64,000 nucleotides of DNA. Source: Gamsiella multidivaricata. Taxonomy: Eukaryota > Mortierellomycota > Mortierellomycetes > Mortierellales > Mortierellaceae. The stretch covers positions 186,001 through 250,000 of the forward strand of contig NW_026251740.1 in the NCBI RefSeq assembly GCF_025024155.1. Direction: 5' to 3'. Below the pieces are notes generated by a model. It ran no database searches. It saw only the letters and a program-made list of their open reading frames with translations, and was not told the DNA's origin. This document shows, piece after piece, positions 20,369 through 32,797 of the stretch (positions are counted from its first letter, which is position 1; each line of letters starts with the position of its first letter). The translations under genes were made by a program, and so were the position numbers.

Positions 20369-21699
20369 TCTTGAAATCTTGGATGAAGAGAGTGTGTTTG
20401 CTTGAAAGATGATGGTGATGGTGTTTGATACTGCAAGAAGGTGAGATATGTCCTCATTTTTATACCTTTTTTTTTCCCCCTCTCTCTCTCTTGTCTATCA
20501 ATAACTCAGGTTCCTGATTACCTGGACCTTGCTGGCAAGCTGACAAGAGTTGTCTATCCAAGAATGCTGACAAGAATTGTCTGTCCAAGAATGCAGACCC
20601 TAAACTTGGTTAAAAAACCTGTTTAAATAACAACAATCTTGGCTAAAGGCCAACTCTACGAAGGATAAGCTAGCCAATCACATTCACCCAAATATATACA
20701 CTATTCAAACCCTAGGTTTGCGGCGCGCCGCTTGAGGTCAGAAATGCAATTTCTTCATTACGCCGCCCAGAGACCATTAGTAAAAATAAAAATATAAATA
20801 AAATAATGCAAGTTGCTCAACATGCCCTAACAGGCCCCGCACTGAGTACGGCGTCGTGCTTATTAATGGTTAGTCGACGGATGTACAAGGAAGCCACTGG
20901 TACTTCGTCTCTTGACAGCCAGCAGGTTCCGGACTAATGACCCGTATAATGCGTTGCAGTATTGCCCAGTCCTGCAACCTGCTTTTTTTATCAAGAGACA
21001 AATCCTTAAAAAGGAAGGGAAAAAAAGTGCGGGGATGGTGTAATAAACTACACGAGGAATCGGCTTGCCCACTGATCCATTGATGCCTTGCGGCATTGAC
21101 CCTCTTTTTTTTTACGCACCATACTGCTACTTCATTTCTCTAATCCCTAGAATCAAATATGGCTCATCAGCTGCAATTGCCTATTCAGGGATACACCTTG
21201 ACGCCGTAGCTGGACTCAATCGTTCCGCCAACGGACAAAAAATTCCATGTACCAAAGGCACATGCGTGTTTTACGCGGCCCTTGCAGTGCCTTAAATCTA
21301 TTCCGTAAGCACAGACGCTCTTTCTCTGCCGCCAACCGACACCATGTATATCATTGTTGCATAGGCGTGCCAATGAAGAGGTAATCCTCGTTAAAGTTTA
21401 TTGCCAAATGACACGCGCCGTGAATGCCGCTCACTATTTACGATCGCATTGTATCCGCGAAATGATTCAGACACACCTCACCAGCACAAAGAGTAAAGAA
21501 GTAGAAAGAGGAGAAAGAAAGCTAAAAGTACATAAAGTCATCCCGTATTCACGCTCGGGTTCCCAAATCCACCGTCTATCGACTCATGGAAGAAAAAAGA
21601 AGAAACAGAAAAAAAAATGAAAAGAGGGAGTGGTAAAAAGAAGAGCCCGAAGTGCGCATGCCGCGATCATTCGCTTTTCTTGTCGTACTCCTGGCTCGC
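20369..21699. other. Intergenic, no gene seen
   Basis: 5' region of the glutathione transferase gene and 3' flank of the HECT ligase gene. Apart from a 27-bp repeat at 20539-20592, only short out-of-phase frames are present. Confidence 0.5.
20539..20592. repeat. 27-bp direct tandem repeat x 2
   Basis: Two adjacent 27-bp units (20539-20565 and 20566-20592) both start GCTGACAAGA and end GTCCAAGAAT or ATCCAAGAAT, with two differences. The repeat is about 170-225 bp upstream of the glutathione transferase ATG. Confidence 0.8.
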
Positions 21700-24600
21700 T
21701 CAGGATAAATGAAAGCTGCCTTGACCCTCTTCATACGCCATCTTGAACTTCGCCAACGTAACTTCCTTGCAAGAATAGTCCGGCATCTTGAGGTAGTTAG
21801 CACATGTCATCACCGAGGGCAAATAGTCGTCAGCCTTCAGTGGTGCCTCGAATGGCTTGCAGACGACCGTGAATGGTGGATGCAGGTTCTTGAAACCTAA
21901 AACCCAGAAATCAAAGCGAATTACGTATATCAGTCCATGTTCGAATTGTTTTCAATTTACCAACTGCCCTGGTCGTTAGCAAGCATTACCTCCAATGGGC
22001 AGTTTGGGACTTCCGGTAATGAACTGCAGGAATTGCCGTCTCTCTTCCTTGCTGAATTCGCTCATAACCAGCAATAGGTTCTTGAACGCGCGACTCTCGC
22101 TCCGGAAGCCGTGGTCAGCCTTCACAGCATCCACTAGTGCTAATTATACGCAATCGCAATCGTAAACGCCTCTTGGTTAAAAACAGAGCCTTCAACCCCG
22201 CCGCGTTCTGTACTTCCTTCCAGATAACACTTATCACTTACTCTCATACGACCAGTCTTCCTTCCCTGAACCAAACAGATTGACGAGTTCCTCGGAACGG
22301 AATCCTGCCAAGTTCTGGATCGCAAATACGCAGTTGAGCCCAGCCTGGAATGCGGCGATCTGCGCTTCAATACCGCGTCCCACTGTCATGTCAAGGGTAA
22401 GTTCGATGTACTCCTCGACGTTATAAATCGTCACTGGGATATTACTGCCTCTAGCCTATCGACGCGTTTTGAAAGGCATATGCCCTATTAGTATCAATGT
22501 CTTATTCAACTAACAGTAGCAGAATGTCGCCTAATCAGAAGTCTTACCTTGAGCTCGACTTCAGGATATCCTGCCAGAGTAAAGTCAAGGCTCATGTCGT
22601 CCAGTCTAGAGCCCCGAAATTCGATATTCTTTAAGGCACTTTCACGCTCCTTGCTAGGCAGATTCAGTCCGTAGATGCGCTTTTTCTCCATTACGAACGC
22701 TTGAAGACTATGCAGCGAGCGAGCGAGAACAGGGTCGATCGACGACACCAGCTGCAGATGGGGCTTCCGATTACGTCCGAGCAATTGGCTGACAAACAAC
22801 ACGGACAGCGGCACATCGATGATCCGAGAGTCCAGCATGGCCTTGGCAATGAACTGACCAAGCGATCTAAACAGTTTTAGAATTTTTCTGGAAATTGGAG
22901 CACATTACAATAAAGAAAATAACGTAAGTGCTATGTCAAGCGTTTTGCGCAGTGTGTATTAACTGAGATTGAGTAGCAACCGACTTACTTATCATTGTCG
23001 GAATGGCCCTTGAAGTGTATCATCGGCCTCGGATACAGCCCCTGAGGAGCTGAGACGTATTCCGTCGCCGCTTCCGAATCCTCATCGCGCCAGAGCTTTA
23101 AAGACTTCTTGCAGAACTCTTTGGACACAAGAGAATAAAACTCCAGGGTAGGGCCGAGTCCCGTTCCAACCTCCTCGAAATATTCGACTTCCAACATCGC
23201 CTGATGTGCGCCGTAGAGATCCATGACTCGTACTGCTGACTCGAGCGCCTTCTGCCTAGAAATCCGGACCTTCTGCCGTTGAATCCGGCCCAAGATCGTC
23301 TGCGAGTCATCGCGCTGATCAGTGTGCCCATTTCGCTGCTGCTGATTCTGCCAACGCATAATAGACCTCGAGAAACCAAACGCGGTCGACTGCAGGTAGG
23401 TGTAGCGTGTTTCAAACGGGAACAAGAATGGGAACCCAGTGACGAGTCCGGTAGTCCAATCAGGCAAGCAGGAGCTGGCAACGATGAGAGGCTCCTCCAG
23501 CTGCCGATTGACTTTGGCCGAGATTTTACTGTTTACGAACTCCCGTGGTTCGAGGTGAAGCACAGCGCCCTTGGGGAGCTGTTCATCCACTGCAAAGAAG
23601 CGTCTCCAGTCGTCGTTCAAGGCATGGAGGGCTCGCAACAGTCCCAGGATCGAGGCATATTCTGCGTGCTGAGGCAGTTCCTTGGGCATCTTTGCGGTAT
23701 ACGTAAGGTCGGCCTCGCTATTGCTTTGAGAATTGCCAGCCAGCGCCGAGTGCTCTGAAGGCGGTGAGTCGACCCGCTTATACTTGATGGGGTACACGGA
23801 AGACCAGAGGCTCCTTTGTGAAGCACTCCTGCCATTCCTACGCTCGTGTTCGTGTATGGCGCCATAGACGGTCATCTCCGTACTGATTGGGGTCCCATGA
23901 AGTGAGAATTGAATGTGCCAGGACGAGGGCGACTCCGAAGCCAAGATGCCATCAGACCGGCCATTCCTAGTGGGCTCTGAGGACTCCGTTCTGGCTGGGC
24001 AGTCGTCGCCATGGTTCTTGTTCTTTGCAGACGTTGTATGTGCATCCAGTCCAGTCGTTTCGCTCGTCTTCACGTCCGACTCCATGTCAATCGCGGAGGC
24101 ATCGGCACCTCGGCCGCCCTTGACTCTGACCTTGCGTTCGAGATCATACTCTATCTCCTCCATGTCTTCATCGCTCACCTCGGAGTAGCCATCCAGGTCG
24201 CTGTGGTCTGCGTCCTTGTTTTCCTCTTCATCCTTGTCTGATGATGACTCTTGAAGCGTAGTGCTGAAAACTCTCTCCTCTGATCCTGACTCCGCGAGTT
24301 TTTGAAGCCTGCTGCTCCTGCGTGTGGTTGGGGACGGTCCCTTGACTTTAGTTTTACTGTTTTTGTCCTGCTCTTTCGATGACCCGTTTTCGTCGCTTCC
24401 GACTCCAGATTTCTTTTCTAATGACGATAGCTTTGGTCTCAAACGCGGTCGAAGATATTCGTCCAGGGTCCTGAATGTGGCGATGGCATGGATCGAAACC
24501 ACCAAGTTCTGGTAACCTGATGGCACCTCGGTCCCTTCTTCTGGCGACAGCTTGAGCCGGACTTGAGTGGCGAGGCTTGACGACGGGTTGTTGCGCGCTT

Positions 24601-27600
24601 CTCCCAAAGACGTCTGAGCCACCTCGACCTCAAAGGTCTCCATGCGTGTCAGTGCTTCCTGCATTTTCTTCACCAGCAAACCGTAAGATGTCGTTGTTGC
24701 TGACTTTGATAATGATCCGCTTTGAGGATGAACCATAAACTCTCGAACAAATGCCTGGATTCTCTCCTCTTGGCTGGATCCTCCAGTGTCCTTCCTGTCA
24801 GTGAAGTACTCGAGCAAGGACTGCACAAGGCCACTGTTCAAGAACTCGAACGACGATATTCCTGTTGCACCCAATCGTTCGAAGTACTGAGCCAATTCCC
24901 TGAGTGACTTTGTCGCGGCCTCACCAGATTCTCGAAGTCCTTCAGCCATTCGTTTAAGGTCAGACAAAACGGGAGATCCTGGGTGGGCTCCTGTCTCGCC
25001 ATCGATACCCGCCGTCTCAAAGATCTCGACGATGATCCTAGCTCGCTCGAATATCCACTCCTTTGTCTTTCCTGATCCAAGTCCTTTCTCTTCCTTTTGC
25101 GATGTGGCCACCGACCGAGATCCGGCTGCGACAAAGCGCTGCAGAGCACGAAGTTGCTCTAGAGTCGACAAACGCTCTTCCAGTGTCTCGGATTCAGTCC
25201 GCGTATCGCTCTGTCCTACAAGGCGAAGTCGACTCCACGCTGCACCGAGCTCCTTTTCAATGGCATTCAATTGTTCATCCATTGTCCGCTCTTGTTCAGG
25301 TTGATTTCGCATGTCACGGAGCTCAGCAATCATTCCGGAGAGCCGTTTTCCGGCGGTCGAGACGGGGACAGACGCATTCGTTTTGTTCGTGCTGTTCGGC
25401 GAGTCTTCAGACTCCGATGCTGCCTTGGTCGATCCCGCCTTGACATCCGCTGTAGCTCCATCGTTCTTGATGCTCTTTGCAGGGCCTATTTCTGCCTCTC
25501 CAACGCCCGGGTTGTCATTTGAGAGCGAAAGTTCGATGCCCAGGTACGCCAATTTTGAAATCTCGAATGTAACACCTTCTCGCTCAAAGTAAAAGCGGTA
25601 CACAGAGGGAATCTTTGCCATGAGGATGTAGGTGATTTGCAGGGCAGCGACTAGCAGGGACTGGTGCTCCTGCTGAGACAGGATAACGGCCAAAAAACTA
25701 GCCAGTTCAACATTCTGTTACAAGAAGTGAAAACCCATGTCAGTTGATGTTGCTTACGAAGGGCAAAATAAGTGTAGTGTCAAAAGAACGGATCCTCACC
25801 TTGAGGGCAGTTTTCAAAACAGTGTAGTTCGAAAAGTAGATCAATTTCACCAAGGCTTGGATGGCTCGCTGACGAACTCTTAGATGGACCGTGGAGGTGT
25901 ACACCTCGATCAATGTCGGGATCAAGATCGTGCCAAGTCTCTGCATACGATCTGGGTGAGATTCCAGGAGCTCCTGTCTTTTATCGACTTCGCTCGCAAC
26001 AGCCTTCATCTCGACGTCCTCCCTTTGTATATCCTGCGTTCCAGCATCCTGTGTCTCCTTTTTGAGCGCTCGGTATCTGTAATCTGTATCAAACAGGGCG
26101 TCGTCTAAGAGATTCGTAGCAACAGAAGCGTGTCAAACAGGGACATTGATCTATTTGGAAGAAGTTATAAAATCGTATTTGCTTTTTCTCCTTGTATTTA
26201 CCTTTTGGCAGAGCAGGCAGCAATTCTGTGATGATGCCGATAATCTCTGAGATCTGCTCCTTGGATCGCGACCCCATGTCGGGCACAGTCAGGGGTCCGC
26301 TGTCCTCTCCGTGAGCTGCAGGAGCGTGGGTTCCAGTAAGGACCAAGAACAGCGTGTCGACGATATCCATTTCCAACAGTACAAATCCGAGCGTAGGTGA
26401 GTGTTCAGCAACAGTGCTCAAAAAATGCAATAGGAGGGTATAAATCTGAGGTCTGTAAAGCAAATGAATATCAGTGACCAACTTGGTACTCAATGTATTA
26501 AAATCGAGTCGCTGCTGCAGCTGCTGCAGTGTGAATAGCCATGCAGCCAGTCCGCAACGTAATCTTACCCTACAACAACGTTCGCATTCGGGGACAGCAG
26601 GGACATAATTGTTCTCAGAATGTTCTCTGTGATGATTGTCTAGAAGTGGATCGCGCGATGTTATTAATCTTGATTTTTATCGGGTCATTAAGTGCAACCA
26701 CATGGCGAGGGTGTGTAGTCCTTACCTGCAGATGCGCAGCATTCGATTTATAGCTATCCGCAAGGCGGACAAAGCAAAGGCACGCCTGTTCGACGATCTT
26801 CTGATCTGAGTACTGAAGAAGGTTCTCCAAGTTGGGCAAGACGTCGGTGACCATGCTAATGCTGTCCTGTTGGATACCCCGGCAACAATTGGCGGCCGTC
26901 TTGACAGCAGTTCTTTGGACGTTGGTGGCAAAGAAGTCGAGGAACATCAGAATCGCTGCCAGACCTCCTTCCTTAACAACCGCATGAGGATACTCGGACG
27001 AAATCTTCTCAAGGGTCTATGGGGTTAAGAAGAGCAACATTGTTAGTAACAGGATGAGATACGATGAGTGTTGGATGTGATTAAATATCCTTTTAGAGTA
27101 CTTACTGTCAAGGATTGCTCCGCAAGATCGATGTACTGGATCTCAAGTAGCTTGGAGCAAAGAACAGGCACGGCTCCTCCATAAACGATGTTACCAAGGG
27201 ATGCGGGCATTGCTTCCATCAAATTTGACAGGCAACGGCAGGCAAGGAGCATGATCTCGGGGTTGTCGTCGCCGTCCCCGCTTCCACGCATCAGGATAAC
27301 CAGTTCCTTGACGAATGGGTCGCAACTGAAATATCCGGCCAGGGTATCTTCTGTTGAAACCGAAAGCAACACGGCCAAATCTTGAAGGGCAATCAACTGA
27401 AGCGATGGGTCCTCGTATGCGCGAAGGTTGTTCAAGATTCCCTTTAATCGCGAAGAGATTCCTGAGACCATACCGCTCATGCTGCCACCAGAAGAAAAGA
27501 GCCCATCTTGCTCTGCTCGGCGATGGTGCTGATCGTAGTCGTCTTCATTGTCGTCCTCGTCCTCTTCGTCTTCTTCCTCGTTATCCTCATCGTCATCCTC

Positions 27601-28443
27601 GTCTTCTTCATGATCTTCGTCGCCGTGGTCGTTGGCCGCCTTTTTATCATCGCCGCTCTCCGAAATCTCCGCAGAGTGCTCAATAGTCTTATTCGTGTCT
27701 TGATCATCTTGCTTCCCAGTGATGACGCCATGGTCGTCTGTGCGACCCCCTGCTGTTCCTGAGCAACCTTTGTCAGCTTCCAGTGACAGATTGCTGGCAG
27801 AGAAGTCCTGAGAGTCAGAGGATTTCGATTCCTCTGCGTCCTTTGAAAGGGATTTGGCGCTCGGGTTGGATCGCTTTTGAGAGGTGCTCATTTTTGACTG
27901 TCGCATAAACGAGGCAATGCCCTGGGCGTGATTCTGTTGCGCCCCAGTCACTCTATGTCGAGTTCGGGTGACCACAGTCGAAGAGGATGCTGTAGAGGAC
28001 GAAGGCTTGGATGCCGCAGTCAGTCGGGGTTGCTTAGATCCAGTGACCCTTTGGCTCTGTGTCTGTGTTTGGCCTGTGCTGTGGTCCTGGAATGTGCGTT
28101 TGCGTGTGCTTGAATGAGAAGTGTTGGGCGAGAAAGTAGAGGTCGCCGATGAGGATGTAGATGCTGTTGAAGTAGGGAGAGTTCCGTCGATTCCTGAGGA
28201 AAAGGTGATGTAGTCGAGTCGTGCCTTTTTGGAGACCTTCACCTGGTGTCGAGTGATGGCGTGCGAGGTCAAAATTGGAGGAGGTGGCGGCAGAGGGGAG
28301 GCCGACGATAAGGGCGAAGACGCTGAGACCACCGCCGGTATAAATGTGGATGTAGTTCTAGAAATGGGTTGCGCTGGTGAAGATGCCGAGGCGGGTGGTT
28401 TCCTGGTGCTGCGAGTATTGGGTGGATCCGGCCGAGGAGGCAT
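21700..28443 (-). CDS. UFD4: HECT-type E3 ubiquitin ligase, UFD4/TRIP12 family
   Basis: Ten exons: 27106-28443, 26726-27016, 26569-26639, 26202-26452, 25800-26104, 22989-25714, 22548-22866, 22242-22455, 21990-22139 and 21700-21896. All are in phase and give 1953 residues. The N-terminus (1-300) is Ser/Thr-rich and basic, then strongly acidic. Armadillo-like repeats start near residue 330 (AYEDPSLQLIALQDLAVLL, then FVRLADSYKSN) and run through the small exons. The large exon holds a low-complexity acidic linker and the start of the HECT domain (VEYFEEVGTGLGPTLEFYS). The C-terminal lobe has TGSPKLPIGG and the catalytic Cys at about residue 1920 (SVMTCANYLKMP). The family extends or builds chains on ubiquitin-fusion and N-degron substrates in nucleus and cytosol. 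Neighbours give no added hint of function. Confidence 0.95.
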
Positions 28444-29771
28444 GAAGGACGTCGGACCAGGTCAAGACGAATGGCGTAATTTTTGACCAGGATGCCGCGA
28501 TATTCCAGGTCAAGAATCAGCGGCTATTTGGCAAGGCAAGGGCAGGAATGACGACGCTTGTCGAATGCAAGGCAGCGACGATGAATGAGGAAGATGGTTG
28601 ATGGCAAAGGAAAAAAAGGGGAGGGAAAGGAAAAGAAGGAGGAGCTGTGTGTTGATGGGGACAGCGAATGAGAGCGAATCCGGTGACCGTTTGAGTGAAA
28701 GCGAACGAAAGCGAGAAAAGCGGGTGGAGAGCCATAAGGTGAACCCTCATGGCGACGGAGGAAAAAAAATGTCTGACTGTACGTATCCTGTGGACATGTA
28801 CGGCATTGTCCAGAAAGAGATCAGCGCAGTCTGCTTGCGCCACTGCAGCGTCCAGAGGACACGTTTACTTCGTATCAGCGTCACCAAGGAGTCGCAATTT
28901 GGTGGCAAAATGCTTGGATGTCAAAATCCATATCTTTCCTGTGCAGCTCGCATACGACTCCACAGAAATTTCGACCGCAACCCAGCCTTGCTCTTGATAA
29001 TGACCCATAAGTGAAGAGCATGTGGTGTGTGCGCACAAGAGCGCTCATGGTATTTTTTTTTTTCGGCTTGTGCTCCTATTTTTTTTTATTTTATTTTTTT
29101 CGATCGTGGGCGCGCGAACAACGTGATCCTAGGCAAACAAAAAAAAGGGACGCCTGTGCGCCCTGGTATGACGATCTGTCCCCTTTACGAATGCACACAT
29201 GGACTATCTTCTATCGTCAACACCAAAACGTGCAGAATGGAGATAGGTCAGTCAAAATATTCGGACATCATTAGGCCACGCATTCCACTTGACTTGCCTT
29301 ACTAACTGGTCCTTCGACCACCATCTCTGACAACAGGACCATCTAGCTTGCATACTGGATTGTGCGGAAGCAACAGGTGGTGCTGTAATCTTACTTGGAC
29401 CAGCTTTTTAATATATTGCAGGGTGATTTCTCGCCTAGTGTATGCAAGTACAATAAAAAAAGTTGATTCTAGCACGCCTAGACCGTCAAACAGAGGGGAA
29501 CATAGACTACCATACTATCTTCATACTCAAGAGATGTATGTTAAAGGACGAATCGATACTTTCTTTTCAAGGGGGCTTTTACTGTGGTTACTAAGAATAA
29601 AAAAAAACGTTAATTGCAAAAAATAAACGCGCATGTACCGAGGGTGATATCAAAGATAATAGATACCTGTAGTAGCCTTTGTCAGGAACGTGTTTCATGG
29701 CCACGTTGCTAATGATGGTATTTAATTAGCAATTTGAGAGCCGTTTCGACTAAATTTAGGTGAAGCGGAGT

Positions 29772-29796
29772 CCATGCCATGCCATGCCATGCCATG
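29772..29796. repeat. (CCATG)5 microsatellite
   Basis: Five perfect pentamer units. The same pentamer in reverse complement recurs at about 57293-57316, inside the long cdc24 intron. Confidence 0.9.
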
Positions 29797-31560
29797 CGAG
29801 AGAAGGTCCTTTAGTCCAGAAATAGCGTTCGCTAGAACATAAGCTAGGGAAGCGTCTGCAGAATTACGACGACATGCAGCAGTGCGAGAGCGTCTACCGC
29901 CGAACTCCATCGCATTTCCTTTTTAAAATCGTGATTGCTGTAAACTACATGTATGTTAAAGATTATTAGAAGCGGATCAAGGTGCAACTAGGCTACCAAC
30001 ATCGCTCCTCTAAAACCATAGATGTCTGGATAGGATATTATAATCTGGTCTATATTACCGGTGAATTATACGACATACCCCGCCAGTCTATACCCGAGTA
30101 GACCTTCAGACGAAATGCAATTTGAAAATTGAGTTTGGTGCCTGAAACACTATCGACATCGCCACCAAATTTGGCATTGCATTTTTTGTCTGTGTGGTCC
30201 CACCAAGCTAAACTAACAGCTATGATAATCAATGCTGGCACCTGCGTGGGGGAATAATGTAGCGAACGATGTTGGCAACATGCATGTTGCTGGGTTTCTT
30301 TTTCTGCACCTACTCTCGGCCCTTTTGCTGCCACGTTTTCAAGAAGGTTTAGACTCCTCCGCTGGCAGTGTGCTCCCAAAAGTGTGCGTCGACATGCATA
30401 AACTTCCTTCCCAGTCGAGTGTACTGTACAATTGTACAAGTAAAAAAAAAAAAAAAAAGGCGCCAGATGGCGGCGCACGAATGGCCAAACTGGCAGTATG
30501 GTTTTTTTTTTTTGCTCTCATGGACACGACTGATGAGTCGATTAGACACACGTATTGTAATCGGACAGTTGAACCCCCGCCCTATTTTTTTTCTCCTTGC
30601 TGGCGTCTATTGCGAACTTCAAAACCATAAAGTTGGTTACCAAAGCAACCCATTGCTACAGTAAAGCAGTGGTAGTGTACCTTGATATGTGGATTTGGCT
30701 GCCCAGTTCAGCCATGTTCTATTATAGAATGAAACGAATTTCATCCCCCAGTCTCCATGTAATAAGAGATCGTTACTGAAACGAAAACAGAGCTCAAGGT
30801 AGACTGCAGTGTCGACTTCTGGAGAGTAGATGTTTGTTCCAGGTTGGTTCCAATTGGAAGTTGAAGCAAAACTTCCCCGCGGAAGTTATTTTCCTGAAAT
30901 TCTCTTCCTTTCACTGCAGACAAACAAGAAAACAAGACAAACGCAAATAAGAGCAGGGGGCGATGACACTTGCTCTGCATGGAGGTGCATGGTAGACTAG
31001 TCTGCTGCAGCCTTTCGCCATACTGCATCCATCCGAAGAGCATGGAGCCATCAGGATAGTCTTAGCTCAGCCCCTTCTACTATATGCTACGGACGCCATG
31101 GCCATGGAGAAAAATTTAGAGGAGCCAGGTCGGATGATGATGATGGTAACGTGTGTTCGCTGTGGGGGTTTAGTCGATGGGCGGCATATAGATGTGCCGC
31201 ATAGAGGCCAGACTAGTTTCTCTCCTCTCTCGCTTTTTCTTTCTCCTTGTTTTGAGTGGTCTGCTGACTCGCCGCCCTCCTCAACCCCAACGGATCGAAT
31301 TGGACACATTGCACAAAGAGGACGAAGGAACAAATTGCTCTCAAAAACCAATTGGGTTTTGGTTTTGCTGTTTCTGTTGAGCAGGATTCCTTATTTTTCT
31401 CTTGTATGTCGACTGAGTGACAAGTCTGTGTAGAATGCGCCGACTGAATAGTGGGAGCTATTCCAATGTCGCCAGCCCTCTTTTGGGTCTTTAGCTTTAG
31501 GTGGCCCGACGGATGCCCCTCCTGGGATGGACGCGGAGAAACTATCAAGCAAACATCCAG

Positions 31561-31848
31561 ACACAGACAGACAGACAGACAAACAAACAAACGAACAAAC
31601 AAACAAACAAACAAAACGATGCCATGGATGGGTAATCAAAAAATGCTCCACAAATGCTGCTGCGACTATAAAATGGGCAGCTCCTTTTTCGACTCGAGAG
31701 AAATATTTCCTCATCACTCCTCTCTCTCGCGCGGATTCTCTCTGTCTCTGTCTCTGCCTCTGCCTCTGTCTTTCTCTCTCTCTCTTTCTCTCTCTCTCTC
31801 CCTCTCTCTCTCTCCCTCTCTCCCTCTCTCCCTCTCTTTGTCTCAAAC
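31561..31848. repeat. CAGA/CAAA tract and CT-rich microsatellite
   Basis: Positions 31561-31616 are CAGA units passing into CAAA units. Positions about 31719-31848 are a nearly pure C/T tract of TCTC and CCTC units. Both lie within 375 bp upstream of the small basic protein's ATG, so they probably form its promoter or 5' leader. Translation of the CT tract produces long artefactual Ser/Leu or Arg/Glu frames. Confidence 0.9.
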
Positions 31849-31934
31849 ACCCCCCTCTCCTTTGACACACCCAAGTCACCCCTCGCACGTCCTCAACAGC
31901 CCCATATCCCTCCTTCTCTCATATCCTCATCACC

Positions 31935-32318
31935 ATGACCACCAACACAACCACAACCCCCGCTGGAAAGAGCCGTCGTCTCTCCCTCGTCCGCCTCTTC
32001 AACAGCAAGGCAAAGGCCACCGGCACTGCCGAGTCCATCGAGTCCTCAGACGGAAGCACCCCCTCAGTCCCCTCCGTCCCTGCCCACTATCGCCATTCAA
32101 TGGCCCCATCCATGGATGCTATTCAGAGCCAGATCATGCGCGAGCGCCGCAAGTCCATTGCTGCCGTCACCGACGCTTCGAGCCGATCCGTCAGCCTCGA
32201 TATGAAGCACCCGGTCGAGATGACTGACAAGATGCGCCAGTTCGACGAGCTCCTCCAGAAGCGCCGCGGTAGCACAATCCGCATCTCGCTCACACCCAGC
32301 CTGCTGCAGGAATCCTAA
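31935..32318 (+). CDS. Small basic Ser-rich protein, unknown
   Basis: Single-exon ORF of 127 residues with an ATG in good context after a CT-rich leader. It starts MTTNTTTTPAGKSRRLSLVRLFNSKAK cut to basic and Ser/Thr-rich character in its first 30 residues. The rest contains RERRKSIAAV and MRQFDELLQKRRGSTIRISL, giving several possible basophilic-kinase sites (RRxS type: GKSRRLSL, ERRKSIA, KRRGSTI). Codon use is strongly biased to C-ending codons, as in highly expressed genes. I recognise no domain; it may be a phospho-regulated small protein. Confidence 0.75.
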   Translation: MTTNTTTTPAGKSRRLSLVRLFNSKAKATGTAESIESSDGSTPSVPSVPAHYRHSMAPSMDAIQSQIMRERRKSIAAVTDASSRSVSLDMKHPVEMTDKMRQFDELLQKRRGSTIRISLTPSLLQES

Positions 32319-32797
32319 AGCAAAGACGCCTGTGTCATCCAATTGCTCTCCTTGTACTTTGCTCTTTTCTGTTCTTTTCTTCTCCCTCAGTATCAGTACC
32401 CTTGTAACAATAGACAAACCTATACTTGTACCATAGTAACAGCATAATTTTATGAGTAATATAACCTGTATTAAAAGTATCCTCGCATCCTGAAGAACCT
32501 GCTTGTTTGTGTGCATGGTGTGGATGGTAATGACGACTTGGGCGTGTAGAATATTGAGTTACTTCTGCAGTATGATTGCCACCAACTGCACTTTCTTTTT
32601 TTTTTTTTAGTTGAACACAAGATGGACAGCAGTCATGACACATTGCAACTCGCGAGAGTAGTCTATCTGCTCAGCTGTCTCGTCCCTCTCATTTCCACAC
32701 ACTCACCCCCACTCGTTCATCTCTTTCGCATTCGCTCAGCCCCTCGCCTCGCCATCGACATCTCCTCACCACAGCGGTTGCTCCCGTGCTTGGCTCA
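32319..32797. other. Intergenic, no gene seen
   Basis: 3' flank of the small basic protein gene and 5' leader of the PROPPIN gene, with a T run at about 32596-32609. Confidence 0.5.

Larger units (their letters stand above)
28444..31934. other. 3.5-kb gene-poor region
   Basis: No gene can be supported. The region has long T runs (29050-29100, 30500-30512) and a 16-A run (30443-30458). It also has a 14-bp palindrome (TGTACAATTGTACA, 30425-30438), a CCATG pentamer repeat and large microsatellites next to the following gene. ORFs of 60-140 codons are scattered on both strands with biased composition. One at 29722-29910 on the minus strand (MEFGGRRSRTAACRRNSAD) is the least biased, but it has no support beyond openness. 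Confidence 0.45.

Noticed and set aside
31561..31616. CRISPR-like array
   Set aside because: Simple CAGA/CAAA microsatellite without spacers in a eukaryotic genome.
31451..32227. 258-codon plus-strand frame across the CT microsatellite
   Set aside because: Its length comes from a repeat with no stops; it overlaps the well-supported 127-residue gene in another frame.
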